DNA from: an alpha proteobacterium AAP38
Lineage (GTDB): Bacteria > Pseudomonadota > Alphaproteobacteria > Azospirillales > Azospirillaceae
Direction: 5' to 3'
Assembly (NCBI GenBank): GCA_001296005.1
Contig: LJHR01000018.1
Span: 1-38,065, forward strand
Length of the DNA: 38,065 bases
Under the pieces are notes generated by a model. That model saw only the letters and a program-made list of their open reading frames with translations, searched no databases and was not told where the DNA came from. A program made the translations under genes and the position numbers. Positions 7,245-14,900 of this stretch are shown one piece after another (positions within the stretch are counted from its first letter, which is position 1; each line of letters starts with the position of its first letter).

Positions 7245-8237
7245 TTACCCGAACAAGGCGTCGATATCGGCCTGCGACACCGTCGCACCCGCTGCCGGCG
7301 GCGGCGGGGGTGGTGGGGGAGGCGGCGGGGGAGGAGGTGGTGGGGGAGGAGGAGGCGGAGGGGGCGGCGGAGGCGCCATCTCCTCCTCCGACAATCCCCA
7401 GTCATCCATATTGTTCAAATCGTCATTGGCATCGGCCTTTGCAGGTGTCGCGGGGCCATCCAGACTGTCGAACAGGGCGTCAATATTGGCCTGGCTGACG
7501 GCCTCCAGCGCCGGGCCGTGCAGCAGGTGCTTGTCCGGACGGTCATCGTCGGGGCGCAGGGCGATAAGGCCGTCGGAGCCGACCTTCTTGCTGCCGACCT
7601 CCGTATCCTCTACGCCCCAGATCTCGATCATGGTGTTCACGCGCTGCTCGATATAGCGCAGCGTGTTGACAACCTTCGTCGTGCGCTGACCGGTAATGTC
7701 CTGGAACGAACAGGCAGTCATGATCTCGATGGTCTGGGCATCGATATCGTTGGTGATGTCGCTGGACGGCAGGCGGGAAACCAGAGCCTGAATGCGTTCC
7801 GTCGCGTTCAGAATGTCGGAGGTGGCGCGCTCGGTGGCGGTGACGATGGCGTCCAGCTCGTTCGTGGCCGCCATGATGCGGTTGGCACCGGCATCCATGG
7901 GGCGCAGCTGGGCAATCTCCTGCCGCGTCTGCTCGATATAGTTGGAGAGCTGTTTCAGCTCCTCCCGCATGATGTGGATATGCGGGCTCTGGTCGGCCAC
8001 AGCAGCAGCAGCAGCGCCGCCGGTACCGCCGATCCCCTGCAGGCGGCCCACCTGTTCCGTCATGCTGGACAAGAGCGCGCGCCAGTCATCCTGGGCCACG
8101 ATGCGTGTCTGCCGGTCGCGCTGACGCAGGAAAGCGCGACCACGGGCGGACGCCATCAGCGCCTCCTCCAGGGCAGCGTACTCCTTGTCGGAGAGTTCCA
8201 ACGGATCCATGCCGCTGCTACCGCCAAGCCCCCACAT
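7245..8237 (-). CDS. cheZ: CheZ-family CheY-P phosphatase with polyproline linker
   Basis: A 330-residue protein phosphatase CheZ, which dephosphorylates CheY-P in chemotaxis. The long helical hairpin carries the catalytic signature SFQDITGQR, with D180 and Q184 spaced as in the enterobacterial D143/Q147 pair. The C-terminal tail is unusual. Peptide SQANIDALFDSLDG starts at 248, an acidic segment follows, then 26 consecutive prolines (289-314), then SQADIDALFG ends the protein at 330. Both peptides resemble the CheY-binding N-terminus of FliM (LSQxEIDALL) and the CheY-binding C-terminus of E. coli CheZ. A GAAAGGGG site precedes the ATG at 8237. Cotranscribed with the pentapeptide gene. Confidence 0.9.
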   Translation of the reverse strand: MWGLGGSSGMDPLELSDKEYAALEEALMASARGRAFLRQRDRQTRIVAQDDWRALLSSMTEQVGRLQGIGGTGGAAAAAVADQSPHIHIMREELKQLSNYIEQTRQEIAQLRPMDAGANRIMAATNELDAIVTATERATSDILNATERIQALVSRLPSSDITNDIDAQTIEIMTACSFQDITGQRTTKVVNTLRYIEQRVNTMIEIWGVEDTEVGSKKVGSDGLIALRPDDDRPDKHLLHGPALEAVSQANIDALFDSLDGPATPAKADANDDLNNMDDWGLSEEEMAPPPPPPPPPPPPPPPPPPPPPPPPPPAAGATVSQADIDALFG

Positions 8238-8352
8238 CGGGCCACCCCTTTCAAACGACGCCAGAGCAAAGATGCCGCTAACGCAACGACCGAAGCAAGC
8301 CGCCTGTCAGCGGTCCCCGGAACAATTGCCGAAGTATGAACCACGCCCCTGG

Positions 8353-8381
8353 ATATTACAGTCGATAATTAAAAACGCCAA
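8353..8381 (-). promoter_or_regulatory. Candidate cheZ promoter
   Basis: On the minus strand: -35 TTGGCG (8381-8376), a 17-base AT-rich spacer, -10 TAATAT (8358-8353). This would give a leader of about 110 bases to the cheZ ATG. The 266-base divergent region shows no equally good promoter for the plus-strand gene. Confidence 0.55.
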
Positions 8382-8503
8382 ATTTCGCCATACTCATTTG
8401 CCATCCCCCGCTTCGGGCGTGCGTCGCGGGGCCGCTCCGGTGTAATTTGCCCCGTAGGTCACAAGAGCGGCCGACCCAGCGGCCGGGTGGGGATGGAACA
8501 AGC

Positions 8504-9388
8504 ATGGATATTCTGATCGGCTTTCCCGAAGGGGCGGCATTGGCCGGCAACCTTGCGGCGCGCACGGGCCTTCCCCTGCACCAGGTTTCGCTGCACCGAT
8601 TCCCCGATGGTGAAAGCCTTGTCCGGCTGGAGGCGGCACCCGAACGCGCCATCATTGTGCGGTCGCTGGATCAGCCCAACGCCAAGCTGGTGGAGTTGCA
8701 ATTCCTGGCCGGCGCCCTGCGGGAACGGGGTGCCAAGGAACTAACCCTGGTCGCCCCCTATCTGGCCTATATGCGCCAGGATATGGAGTTCCGGCCCGGC
8801 GAGGTGGTGAGCCAGCGCATCATGGGCCGCTGGCTGGGTGGGCTGTTCGACCGGATAATCACCGTCGATCCGCATCTGCACCGCACCCATGATCTGGGTG
8901 AGGTATTTCCCGGTGGCCGTTCCGCCGCCCTGACCGCCGGCCCCCTGCTGGGCGCCTGGGCCAGGGCGCAGGGCGCGGCGGACCAGGGCTGGATCGTCCT
9001 GGGCCCCGATGAAGAATCGGACCATCTGGTGGAAGGGGCCGCCAGGGCCGCCGGCGTGCAGGGCATTGTCGGCCTGAAGGTGCGGCGCGGCGACCATGAC
9101 GTCTCGGTCGGCCTACCGGAAGGCACCGACCTGACGGGGCGTACGATCCTGTTCGTGGATGACATCATCAGTTCCGGCGGCACGCTGATCGATGCCGCAA
9201 AGGTGGCCTATGCCCATGGGGCCGCCCGCGTCCTGGCGGCCACGGTGCATGCCGTCTTCCCCATGGAGCGGCTGGAAGCCTTCAAGGCGGCAGGCATTGA
9301 CACTGTCGTGTCTGCCGACGGCATCCCGCATCCGACCAACGCCATCGGCCTGTCGGACCTGATTGCCGATTGTCTGGCCATTCTTTGA
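8504..9388 (+). CDS. Ribose-phosphate pyrophosphokinase family protein
   Basis: A 294-residue protein with the two phosphoribosyltransferase-type domains of PRPP synthetase. N-terminal landmarks are HRFPDGESLVRL and VAPYLAYMRQD. The PRPP-binding loop is ILFVDDIISSGGTL, with the acidic pair D219-D220. It is shorter than canonical Prs (about 310-315) and departs from it at several positions, so it may be a second, divergent PRPP synthetase rather than the main enzyme. The ATG at 8504 is chosen over an upstream in-frame start at 8447, since the family begins directly with a beta strand and GFPE-like motif. A GC-rich hairpin (CGGCCG/CGGCCG) lies just upstream of the ribosome binding site. Confidence 0.85.
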   Translation: MDILIGFPEGAALAGNLAARTGLPLHQVSLHRFPDGESLVRLEAAPERAIIVRSLDQPNAKLVELQFLAGALRERGAKELTLVAPYLAYMRQDMEFRPGEVVSQRIMGRWLGGLFDRIITVDPHLHRTHDLGEVFPGGRSAALTAGPLLGAWARAQGAADQGWIVLGPDEESDHLVEGAARAAGVQGIVGLKVRRGDHDVSVGLPEGTDLTGRTILFVDDIISSGGTLIDAAKVAYAHGAARVLAATVHAVFPMERLEAFKAAGIDTVVSADGIPHPTNAIGLSDLIADCLAIL

Positions 9389-9400
9389 AGGGGTGACAGC

Positions 9401-10558
9401 ATGGTGCGGCGGCTGCGGTGGTTTCTGGCGGGTATTGCGCTGACATTCGTGGCTGCCGGTGCGCGGGCGCAGACGGACCTGACGCCTGTTTTCCAGCAGG
9501 CGCTGGAAAAGGCCGCGACTGCCCTGCCCGACAGCCCCGGCATCGCGGTGATGGTGCAGGCACCCCGCCGGGGCATCGACTGGCGCGGTGCCGTCGGCAA
9601 GGCCGATCCGGCAGGCACGGCCCTGACGCCCGACCATCCGTTCCGCGTGGCCAGCATCACCAAGGCCTTTGTCGGGGCCGCCGTCCTGCGGCTGGAGGAA
9701 GAGGGCAAGCTGTCACTGGCGCAGCCCATCGCCCCGCTGATCGCGCCGGAAACGGCGGCGTTGCTGCGCAGCGGCGGCTACGATCCCGACCGCATCACGG
9801 TTCGGCAATTGCTGGACCATACCAGCGGCCTGCGCGATTTCTATGATGACCCCGCCTATGAAAAGGCCATGCTGTCACAGCCGCAGCGGCGTTGGAGCCG
9901 GGCCGAGCAGATCGCCATCGCCATGAAGGTCGGCCCCGCCCATGGCGCGCCGGGGGAGCGGTTCCATTATGTGGATACCGGCTACTCCCTGTTGGGCGAG
10001 ATCCTGGAGCGGACCACGGGTAAGGGTATGGGGCCGGCCCTACGCCAACTGCTGCCCTATGAAAGACTGGGGTTGAGGCACACTTGGCTGGAAAGCCTGG
10101 AGCCTGCACCGGCGGGGGTAAGGCCACGCGCCCATCAATATGCATCCGGCGTCGACATGACGGCGGCAGACCCATCCTATGATCTCTATGGCGGTGGCGG
10201 GCTTGTCTCCACGCTTGATGATGTTGGACGGCTGTTCCGGGGCATCCTGCAAGGCGATGTCTTTCGGACCCCCGCCACCCTGGCCTCGGCCCTGACCCTG
10301 GTCAGCGCACAATCAGGCGAGGGCTATATGATGCAGGCGCGTCCGGCCCTGTTCGCGCCAGAGAAGGTGGGGCCGCATTCCTGTCTGGGTCTGGGCGGCT
10401 ATTACGCGGCGCTGGTGGTGCATTGCCCTTCCATCGACCTGACCATCGGTTTCAGCGCCAATGCGGCCAATCCCGACAGTTTCGACGTGGCCAGCACCTT
10501 CATGGCGGCGGTCGGGGCGGCGTTGGGCACGACACCGTCCGCCGCCCCCGCGCGGTAA
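9401..10558 (+). CDS. Secreted serine hydrolase, beta-lactamase / class C PBP fold
   Basis: A 385-residue protein with a signal peptide (basic MVRRLR, hydrophobic core, AGARA cleavage near residue 23), placing it in the periplasm. The SxxK nucleophile motif is S85-ITK-88. The second motif is Y190-VD where the family usually has YxN, and the third box appears as a glycine-rich GLGGYYAALVV rather than a clear HxG. The fold fits beta-lactamase-related esterases and D-aminopeptidases; the substrate is unknown. The ATG is 12 bases after the PRPP-synthetase-like gene, so the two are probably cotranscribed. The gene converges with htpX without intergenic space. Confidence 0.85.
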   Translation: MVRRLRWFLAGIALTFVAAGARAQTDLTPVFQQALEKAATALPDSPGIAVMVQAPRRGIDWRGAVGKADPAGTALTPDHPFRVASITKAFVGAAVLRLEEEGKLSLAQPIAPLIAPETAALLRSGGYDPDRITVRQLLDHTSGLRDFYDDPAYEKAMLSQPQRRWSRAEQIAIAMKVGPAHGAPGERFHYVDTGYSLLGEILERTTGKGMGPALRQLLPYERLGLRHTWLESLEPAPAGVRPRAHQYASGVDMTAADPSYDLYGGGGLVSTLDDVGRLFRGILQGDVFRTPATLASALTLVSAQSGEGYMMQARPALFAPEKVGPHSCLGLGGYYAALVVHCPSIDLTIGFSANAANPDSFDVASTFMAAVGAALGTTPSAAPAR

Positions 10559-11518
10559 TCAACCCCAGGGCAGACCACGCTTGCGCATACCACCGGCATC
10601 CGGAACGGTGCCGCCCCGGCGGGTGGGCGTGCTGGCCGGACGCTGCGGCGGGACGGAGCCGCCCATCACCATGCTGCGAAGGCGGCGCACACGCTCCGCC
10701 GTGCTGGGGTGGGTAGAGAACAGGCTGTCCACGCCCCGCCCATGCAGCGGGTTGATGATAAACATATGGGCGGTGGCGGGATTATTCTCCGCCGCCTGAT
10801 TGGTCACGCGGGCCGCCGTGCCCTGGATACCCTCCAGCGCATCAGCTAGCCAGTCGGGCCGGCCACTGATCTCCGCCCCCATCCGGTCGGCCTCATACTC
10901 GCGGCTTCGGCTGATGGCCATCTGCACCAGCATGGCGGCAATCGGCGCCAGGATGGAGACCAGGATCACGCCGACAAAGCCCAGCGGGTTGCTGCGGTTC
11001 TCACCATCATTGGAATGGGAGCCGCCGAAGAACATGGCGAAATTGGCCAGCATGGACAGGGCACCGGCCAGCGTCGCCGTGATGGTCATGATCAGCGTGT
11101 CGCGGTTCTTGATATGCGCCAGTTCATGCGCCATCACGCCCGCCACCTCCTCCGCCGACAGGCGGTTCAGCAGGCCGGTGGTGGCGGCAACGGCGGCATT
11201 CTCTGGATTGCGGCCCGTGGCAAAGGCGTTGGGCTGGTCATTATCGATGATATAGACCTTGGGCATGGGCAGTTCGGCCCGCTGCGCCAGACGCTGTACC
11301 ATTGTGTAGAATTGCGGGGCCGTGGCGGCATCCACCTGGCGCGCGCCATACATGCGCAGCACCATCTTGTCGGAATTCCAATAGGCAAAGGCGTTCATGG
11401 CCACGGCCACGCCCAGCGCGATGACCATGCCCGACTGCCCGCCCAGCATAAAGCCGACGGCCAGGAAAAGGCCCGTCAACCCAGCCAGCAGCATGGCGGT
11501 GCGGAAATAGCCGTTCAT
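10559..11518 (-). CDS. htpX: HtpX, membrane zinc metalloprotease
   Basis: A 319-residue M48 family protease of the inner membrane involved in quality control of membrane proteins. Two N-terminal membrane segments (about residues 7-27 and 31-46) are followed by the zinc site HELAH at 131-135, two more hydrophobic segments (about 145-165 and 177-197), and the third ligand in [11 protein letters not shown]. The frame is open further upstream to 11608. Start 11518 is preferred because [13 protein letters not shown] matches the alphaproteobacterial family start. The C-terminus has a proline/arginine-rich tail. Its stop is immediately adjacent to the stop of the convergent serine hydrolase gene. 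Confidence 0.95.
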   Translation of the reverse strand: MNGYFRTAMLLAGLTGLFLAVGFMLGGQSGMVIALGVAVAMNAFAYWNSDKMVLRMYGARQVDAATAPQFYTMVQRLAQRAELPMPKVYIIDNDQPNAFATGRNPENAAVAATTGLLNRLSAEEVAGVMAHELAHIKNRDTLIMTITATLAGALSMLANFAMFFGGSHSNDGENRSNPLGFVGVILVSILAPIAAMLVQMAISRSREYEADRMGAEISGRPDWLADALEGIQGTAARVTNQAAENNPATAHMFIINPLHGRGVDSLFSTHPSTAERVRRLRSMVMGGSVPPQRPASTPTRRGGTVPDAGGMRKRGLPWG

Positions 11519-11651
11519 GTTCTTACCCCAAGGCTCCTTCATGCCTGATCCGTTAAGCGGCCCAACCGACCGCCTTTCCTGATATGGCCCCTGCCCTGCC
11601 CGCATCAAGGCTTGGCAGGGTAACGGTCACGCGCCATATCTGCGGAGAAAG

Positions 11652-11828
11652 ATGATGGAGAGCGCCATGACCGACGAAAAGAAGACCCTGGAACAGGCCG
11701 CAGCAGACCAGTCCCCAGTCCGCAAGCCGCCCGTCAAGCAGCCGCCGGGAGAGATTGGCGGCCCCACCGGCCCGGAGCCGACACGCTTTGGCGACTGGGA
11801 ATTCAAGGGGCGTTGCAGCGACTTCTGA
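11652..11828 (+). CDS. DUF1674 / SDHAF4-like small protein
   Basis: A 58-residue gene, too short for many ORF callers. The C-terminal signature is diagnostic: GEIGGPTGPEPTRFGDWEFK followed by GRCSDF and the stop. This matches DUF1674, the bacterial relatives of succinate dehydrogenase assembly factor 4, which binds flavinylated SdhA during complex II assembly. The N-terminal half is lysine/proline-rich and likely disordered. Three in-frame ATGs (11652, 11655, 11667) each have a GGAG nearby, so the exact start is uncertain. It is divergent from htpX, a neighbourhood often seen in alphaproteobacteria. Confidence 0.88.
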   Translation: MMESAMTDEKKTLEQAAADQSPVRKPPVKQPPGEIGGPTGPEPTRFGDWEFKGRCSDF

Positions 11829-11878
11829 TCTTTCCGGTTGCATTAACGCCTACTAGTGGGTTCGTTTTGCGCTAATGA

Positions 11879-11901
11879 TCCTAAGTGTATTCAACTTAGG
11901 A
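11879..11901. promoter_or_regulatory. Perfect AT-rich dyad, candidate operator
   Basis: TCCTAAGT - 7 bases - ACTTAGGA, a perfect 8-bp inverted repeat in a 155-base gap between the DUF1674 gene and the thermonuclease gene. Its base composition differs from its surroundings. It may be a protein-binding site or a weak 3' hairpin of the DUF1674 transcript; no T-run follows directly. Confidence 0.45.
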
Positions 11902-11983
11902 CGCCGGTCTTAAATTCCTGTTCCGTTCCGGACGGCTTCAGCTTAGATTACGCGAAAGCCCCATTAACGGATCGCCGATACCC

Positions 11984-12460
11984 ATGTTGCGCCCGCGCCC
12001 TCTGCTGCTGTCGGCCCTGGCCGTTGCCCTGCTGATGCTGGGCACGGTGCCGTCGCTGGCGGTCAGTCGGGTCAGCGGCCCGCTGGCAGCACGGGTGACC
12101 GAAGTGGTGGATGGCGACACGCTGGGTGTGCGCGTCACCATCTGGCTGGACCAGGAAGTGACAGCCAGGGTCCGGCTCGACGGGATCGACACGCCGGAAA
12201 GCCGGTCCGACTGCGCCGATGAAAAACGTATGGCGCAGGAGGCGCGGCAGAAGCTGGCAACCCTGGTCGCCCCCGCGACAGAAGGTAGAGGCGATGGAAC
12301 CATCCGCCTTTACGATGTCGAATACGACAAGTATGGCGGACGGGTACGGGCGCGGGTAACCCTTGCCGATGGTACCGATCTGGCCCAGGCCATGATCAAG
12401 GCCGGCCATGCCCGCCCCTACAAGGGCGGCAAGCGCCAGCCCTGGTGCGCGGGGACGTAA
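11984..12460 (+). CDS. Secreted thermonuclease-family (SNase-like) protein
   Basis: A 158-residue staphylococcal-nuclease-fold protein. A hydrophobic signal sequence (residues about 7-26) indicates export. The OB-fold core shows VVDGDTL with acidic D43 and D45, VRLDGIDTPE with R64 and E72, and YDKYGGRVRARV with R120, in line with the calcium-binding and catalytic arginine/glutamate residues of SNase. It is likely a periplasmic or secreted nuclease. The gene is monocistronic; a nested GC-rich dyad (CGGGCA/TGCCCG around 12468-12510) follows the stop. Confidence 0.88.
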   Translation: MLRPRPLLLSALAVALLMLGTVPSLAVSRVSGPLAARVTEVVDGDTLGVRVTIWLDQEVTARVRLDGIDTPESRSDCADEKRMAQEARQKLATLVAPATEGRGDGTIRLYDVEYDKYGGRVRARVTLADGTDLAQAMIKAGHARPYKGGKRQPWCAGT

Positions 12461-12536
12461 TACCGACGGGCAGCCGCAGGGGTTCAGCCATGCGGCAAAC
12501 CCTTGCCCGCCCATGCTTCCCGCACATTGTTGCGGC

Positions 12537-12564
12537 TTGACTCCGATTTGCCCCTGCCTATACT
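12537..12564 (+). promoter_or_regulatory. Sigma-70 promoter of the alpha operon
   Basis: -35 TTGACT (12537-12542), a 16-base spacer, -10 TATACT (12559-12564). Each hexamer matches consensus at five of six positions. It lies about 245 bases upstream of rpsM and makes the rpsM-rplQ unit independent of the spc genes. Confidence 0.8.
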
Positions 12565-12571
12565 CCGCGCC

Positions 12572-12810
12572 TCTGATCCCGACCCAAAGGGATTGGACGC
12601 GTGCGATCATGCCCGCCCGTCAGCCTGGAAAGGCTGGGGGGGGGATCATGTCGTGCGTATGCATTTGGAGGCCCTGGCATCCGCCGGGTTTCTTCGGATG
12701 AGATGTCCCGAAGCCGACCGGACGCCCCGCCACGGGTACCGGAGCCGGCAGGCGGGATGTGGACGAAGATCGTCCGGTCATCGTGGCCGGACATAACGAG
12801 GAGAAGACAC
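12572..12810 (+). promoter_or_regulatory. Structured leader of the alpha operon
   Basis: About 240 untranslated bases before rpsM, rich in hairpins: CAGCCT-GGAA-AGGCTG (12621-12636), CATCCG/CGGATG (12678-12700), CCCGCC/GGCGGG (12726-12756), and GGACG/CGTCC (12761-12775). The last overlaps an alternative pairing, GTCCGG/CCGGAC (12772-12792), that abuts the GAGGAG ribosome binding site at 12798-12803. The two cannot form together. Autogenous control by a ribosomal protein is a reasonable inference, as in the E. coli alpha operon, but that operon is controlled by S4, whose gene is not in this operon. Confidence 0.5.
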
Positions 12811-13179
12811 GTGGCGCGTATCGCTGGCGTCAATATCCCCACCGCAAAGCGTGTGGTGATCGCCCTTCAGTACATTCACGGCATCGGCCCGAAGTTCGCT
12901 TCTGACATCTGCTCCAAGGTCGGCATCCCGGCTGAGCGTCGTGTCAATCAGCTGACCGACGACGAAGTTCTGCGCATCCGCGAGACGATCGACGCCGACT
13001 ACAAGGTCGAAGGCGACCTGCGTCGCGAAACCGCCATGAACATCAAGCGTCTGATGGACATGGTGGCTTATCGTGGCCTGCGTCACCGCAAGGGCCTGCC
13101 CGTTCGTGGTCAGCGCACGCATACCAATGCGCGCACCCGCAAGGGCCCGGCCAAGCCGATCGCCGGCAAGAAGAAGTAA
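12811..13179 (+). CDS. rpsM: 30S ribosomal protein S13
   Basis: A 122-residue S13, which binds the head of 16S rRNA and contacts the P-site tRNA and bridges to 50S. Family segments are [20 protein letters not shown] at the start, [13 protein letters not shown], and the basic tail [20 protein letters not shown]. The start is a GTG at 12811 with GAGGAG upstream. The frame is open to 12601, but that part is leader. First gene of the four-gene alpha operon. Confidence 0.98.
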   Translation: MARIAGVNIPTAKRVVIALQYIHGIGPKFASDICSKVGIPAERRVNQLTDDEVLRIRETIDADYKVEGDLRRETAMNIKRLMDMVAYRGLRHRKGLPVRGQRTHTNARTRKGPAKPIAGKKK

Positions 13180-13197
13180 GAGACGGAGTAAGACCAA

Positions 13198-13596
13198 ATG
13201 GCCAAGCCCAATGCCAACGCCGCACGTCTTCGCCGTCGCGAGCGCAAGAACATCACCTCTGGCGTCGCTCATGTGAACGCCAGCTTCAACAACACCATGA
13301 TCACCATCACCGACGCCCAGGGCAACACCATTGCCTGGTCCTCGTCGGGCACGATGGGCTTCAAGGGTTCTCGCAAGTCCACGCCCTACGCCGCCCAGAT
13401 GGCTGCCGAGGACGCGGGCCGCAAGGCCCAGGAACATGGCATGAAGACGCTGGAAGTCGAAGTGAAGGGTCCGGGTTCGGGCCGTGAATCGGCTCTGCGC
13501 GCGCTGCAGTCGATCGGCTTCCAGATCACGTCCATCCGCGACGTGACGCCGATCCCGCACAACGGCGTTCGCCCGCCGAAGAAGCGTCGCGTCTGA
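13198..13596 (+). CDS. rpsK: 30S ribosomal protein S11
   Basis: A 132-residue S11 of the 30S platform. Conserved parts include the [15 protein letters not shown] strand, the [20 protein letters not shown] segment and the C-terminal [18 protein letters not shown] tail that interacts with 16S rRNA. It lies 18 bases after rpsM with a purine-rich site before its ATG. A large inverted repeat follows before rpoA. Confidence 0.98.
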   Translation: MAKPNANAARLRRRERKNITSGVAHVNASFNNTMITITDAQGNTIAWSSSGTMGFKGSRKSTPYAAQMAAEDAGRKAQEHGMKTLEVEVKGPGSGRESALRALQSIGFQITSIRDVTPIPHNGVRPPKKRRV

Positions 13597-13610
13597 TTTC
13601 TGTTAGTCAT

Positions 13611-13696
13611 CGTCCCGGAACAGCATCCGTTCGGGAAAGGCCGCCACACGCCATCGTGGCAGCCCAGAATAGAGCGGATATCCCTGTTCCGGGACG
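13611..13696 (+). promoter_or_regulatory. Long-range stem between rpsK and rpoA
   Basis: A perfect 13-bp inverted repeat, CGTCCCGGAACAG (13611-13623) and CTGTTCCGGGACG (13684-13696). Inside it are a 5-bp pairing ATCCG/CGGAT (13625-13629 with 13675-13679) and a local hairpin GCCAC/GTGGC (13643-13660). It occupies most of the 132-base gap and ends 32 bases before the rpoA GTG. No T-run follows, so an mRNA processing, stability or translational control element is more likely than a terminator. Confidence 0.65.
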
Positions 13697-13728
13697 TTGT
13701 TTTGTCCCCGATGGCATGAGGCACAGCC

Positions 13729-14745
13729 GTGATCCAGAAGAACTGGCAGACTCTCGAAAAGCCGAACAAGTTGGAAATCACGCCGGGTAACGACCCGAAG
13801 CGTGAAGCCCTGATCGTTGCCGGCCCGCTTGAGCGTGGTTTCGCTCTGACGCTGGGCAATTCGCTGCGTCGCGTCCTGCTCTCCTCTCTGCAGGGTGCCG
13901 CTGTCACGTCGATCCATATCGACGGCGTGCTGCATGAATTCTCGTCGATCCCCGGCGTGCGCGAAGATGTGACGGACATCGTCCTGAACATTAAGGCCAT
14001 GGCGCTGAAGATGGGTGCCGAAGGCCCCCGCCGCATGCGTCTGCGCGCCGAAGGCCCGTGCAACGTCGTTGCCGGCATGATCGACACCGGCGCCGATATC
14101 GAGGTGCTGGACCCCGATCACGTCATCTGCACGCTGGATGCCGGCGCGCGCCTGAACATGGAACTGACCGTTCATTCGGGCAAGGGCTACATCCCGGCCT
14201 CCATGAACCGTCCGGAAGATGCTCCGATCGGCCTGATCCCGGTCGACAGCATTTTCTCCCCCGTCCGCAAGGTCGCCTATAAGGTGGAAAACACCCGCGT
14301 CGGCCAGACCACGGACTATGACAAGCTGCTGCTGACCGTTGAGACCAACGGCGCCGTCACGCCGGAAGACGCGGTGGCCATCGCCGCCCGCATCCTGCAG
14401 GACCAGCTGCAGATGTTCATCAATTTCGAAGAGCCGCAGGCAGCCGTGGCCGAGTCGAAGGCGGACGAGATCCCCTTCAACAAGAACCTGCTGCGCAAGG
14501 TGGACGAGCTGGAACTGTCGGTTCGTTCGGCCAACTGCCTCAAGAACGACAACATCGTCTATATCGGCGATCTGGTGCAGAAGACCGAGGCGGAGATGCT
14601 CCGTACCCCGAACTTCGGCCGCAAGTCGCTGAACGAAATCAAGGAAGTGCTGGCCCAGATGGGTCTGCATCTCGGCATGGAAATCCCGAACTGGCCGCCC
14701 GAGAATATCGAGGACTTGGCCAAGCGTCTGGAAGAGCCGTACTGA
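13729..14745 (+). CDS. rpoA: RNA polymerase subunit alpha
   Basis: A 338-residue alpha subunit. The N-terminal dimerisation domain includes [21 protein letters not shown] linker near residues 238-250 leads to the C-terminal domain with the helix-hairpin-helix segments ([34 protein letters not shown]) that contact UP elements and activators. The start is a GTG at 13729, preceded by [23 protein letters not shown] is the expected start in alphaproteobacteria. Third gene of the operon. Confidence 0.98.
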   Translation: MIQKNWQTLEKPNKLEITPGNDPKREALIVAGPLERGFALTLGNSLRRVLLSSLQGAAVTSIHIDGVLHEFSSIPGVREDVTDIVLNIKAMALKMGAEGPRRMRLRAEGPCNVVAGMIDTGADIEVLDPDHVICTLDAGARLNMELTVHSGKGYIPASMNRPEDAPIGLIPVDSIFSPVRKVAYKVENTRVGQTTDYDKLLLTVETNGAVTPEDAVAIAARILQDQLQMFINFEEPQAAVAESKADEIPFNKNLLRKVDELELSVRSANCLKNDNIVYIGDLVQKTEAEMLRTPNFGRKSLNEIKEVLAQMGLHLGMEIPNWPPENIEDLAKRLEEPY

Positions 14746-14757
14746 GCTTGATTTTAC

Positions 14758-14782
14758 GGGCGGGGCCGTCTAGGTTCCGCCC
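14758..14782 (+). other. Hairpin between rpoA and rplQ
   Basis: GGGCGG (14758-14763) can pair with CCGCCC (14777-14782) in the 155-base gap. It is not followed by a T-run. The remainder of the gap shows nothing that I can assign, apart from an AAGGAGAG site before rplQ. Confidence 0.35.
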
Positions 14783-14900
14783 CCTGTTTCACTTTGGGCA
14801 TTCCGCCCACCCCTGCCGTACTGGCCCATGCGGGTACCGGCGCTTGCGGGGATCGCCATCGGTTCCGCCCAGCGGGGCCATGCTATGAAGGAGAGTACCC

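Noticed and set aside
7293-7376. G-rich run in cheZ as a sequencing artefact or simple microsatellite
   Set aside because: The run stays in frame, uses all four proline codons, and is followed by a conserved C-terminal motif and stop.
12601-12810. N-terminal extension of S13 from the earlier in-frame start
   Set aside because: The extension lies in the structured leader, has no family similarity, and a GAGGAG site positions the GTG at 12811.
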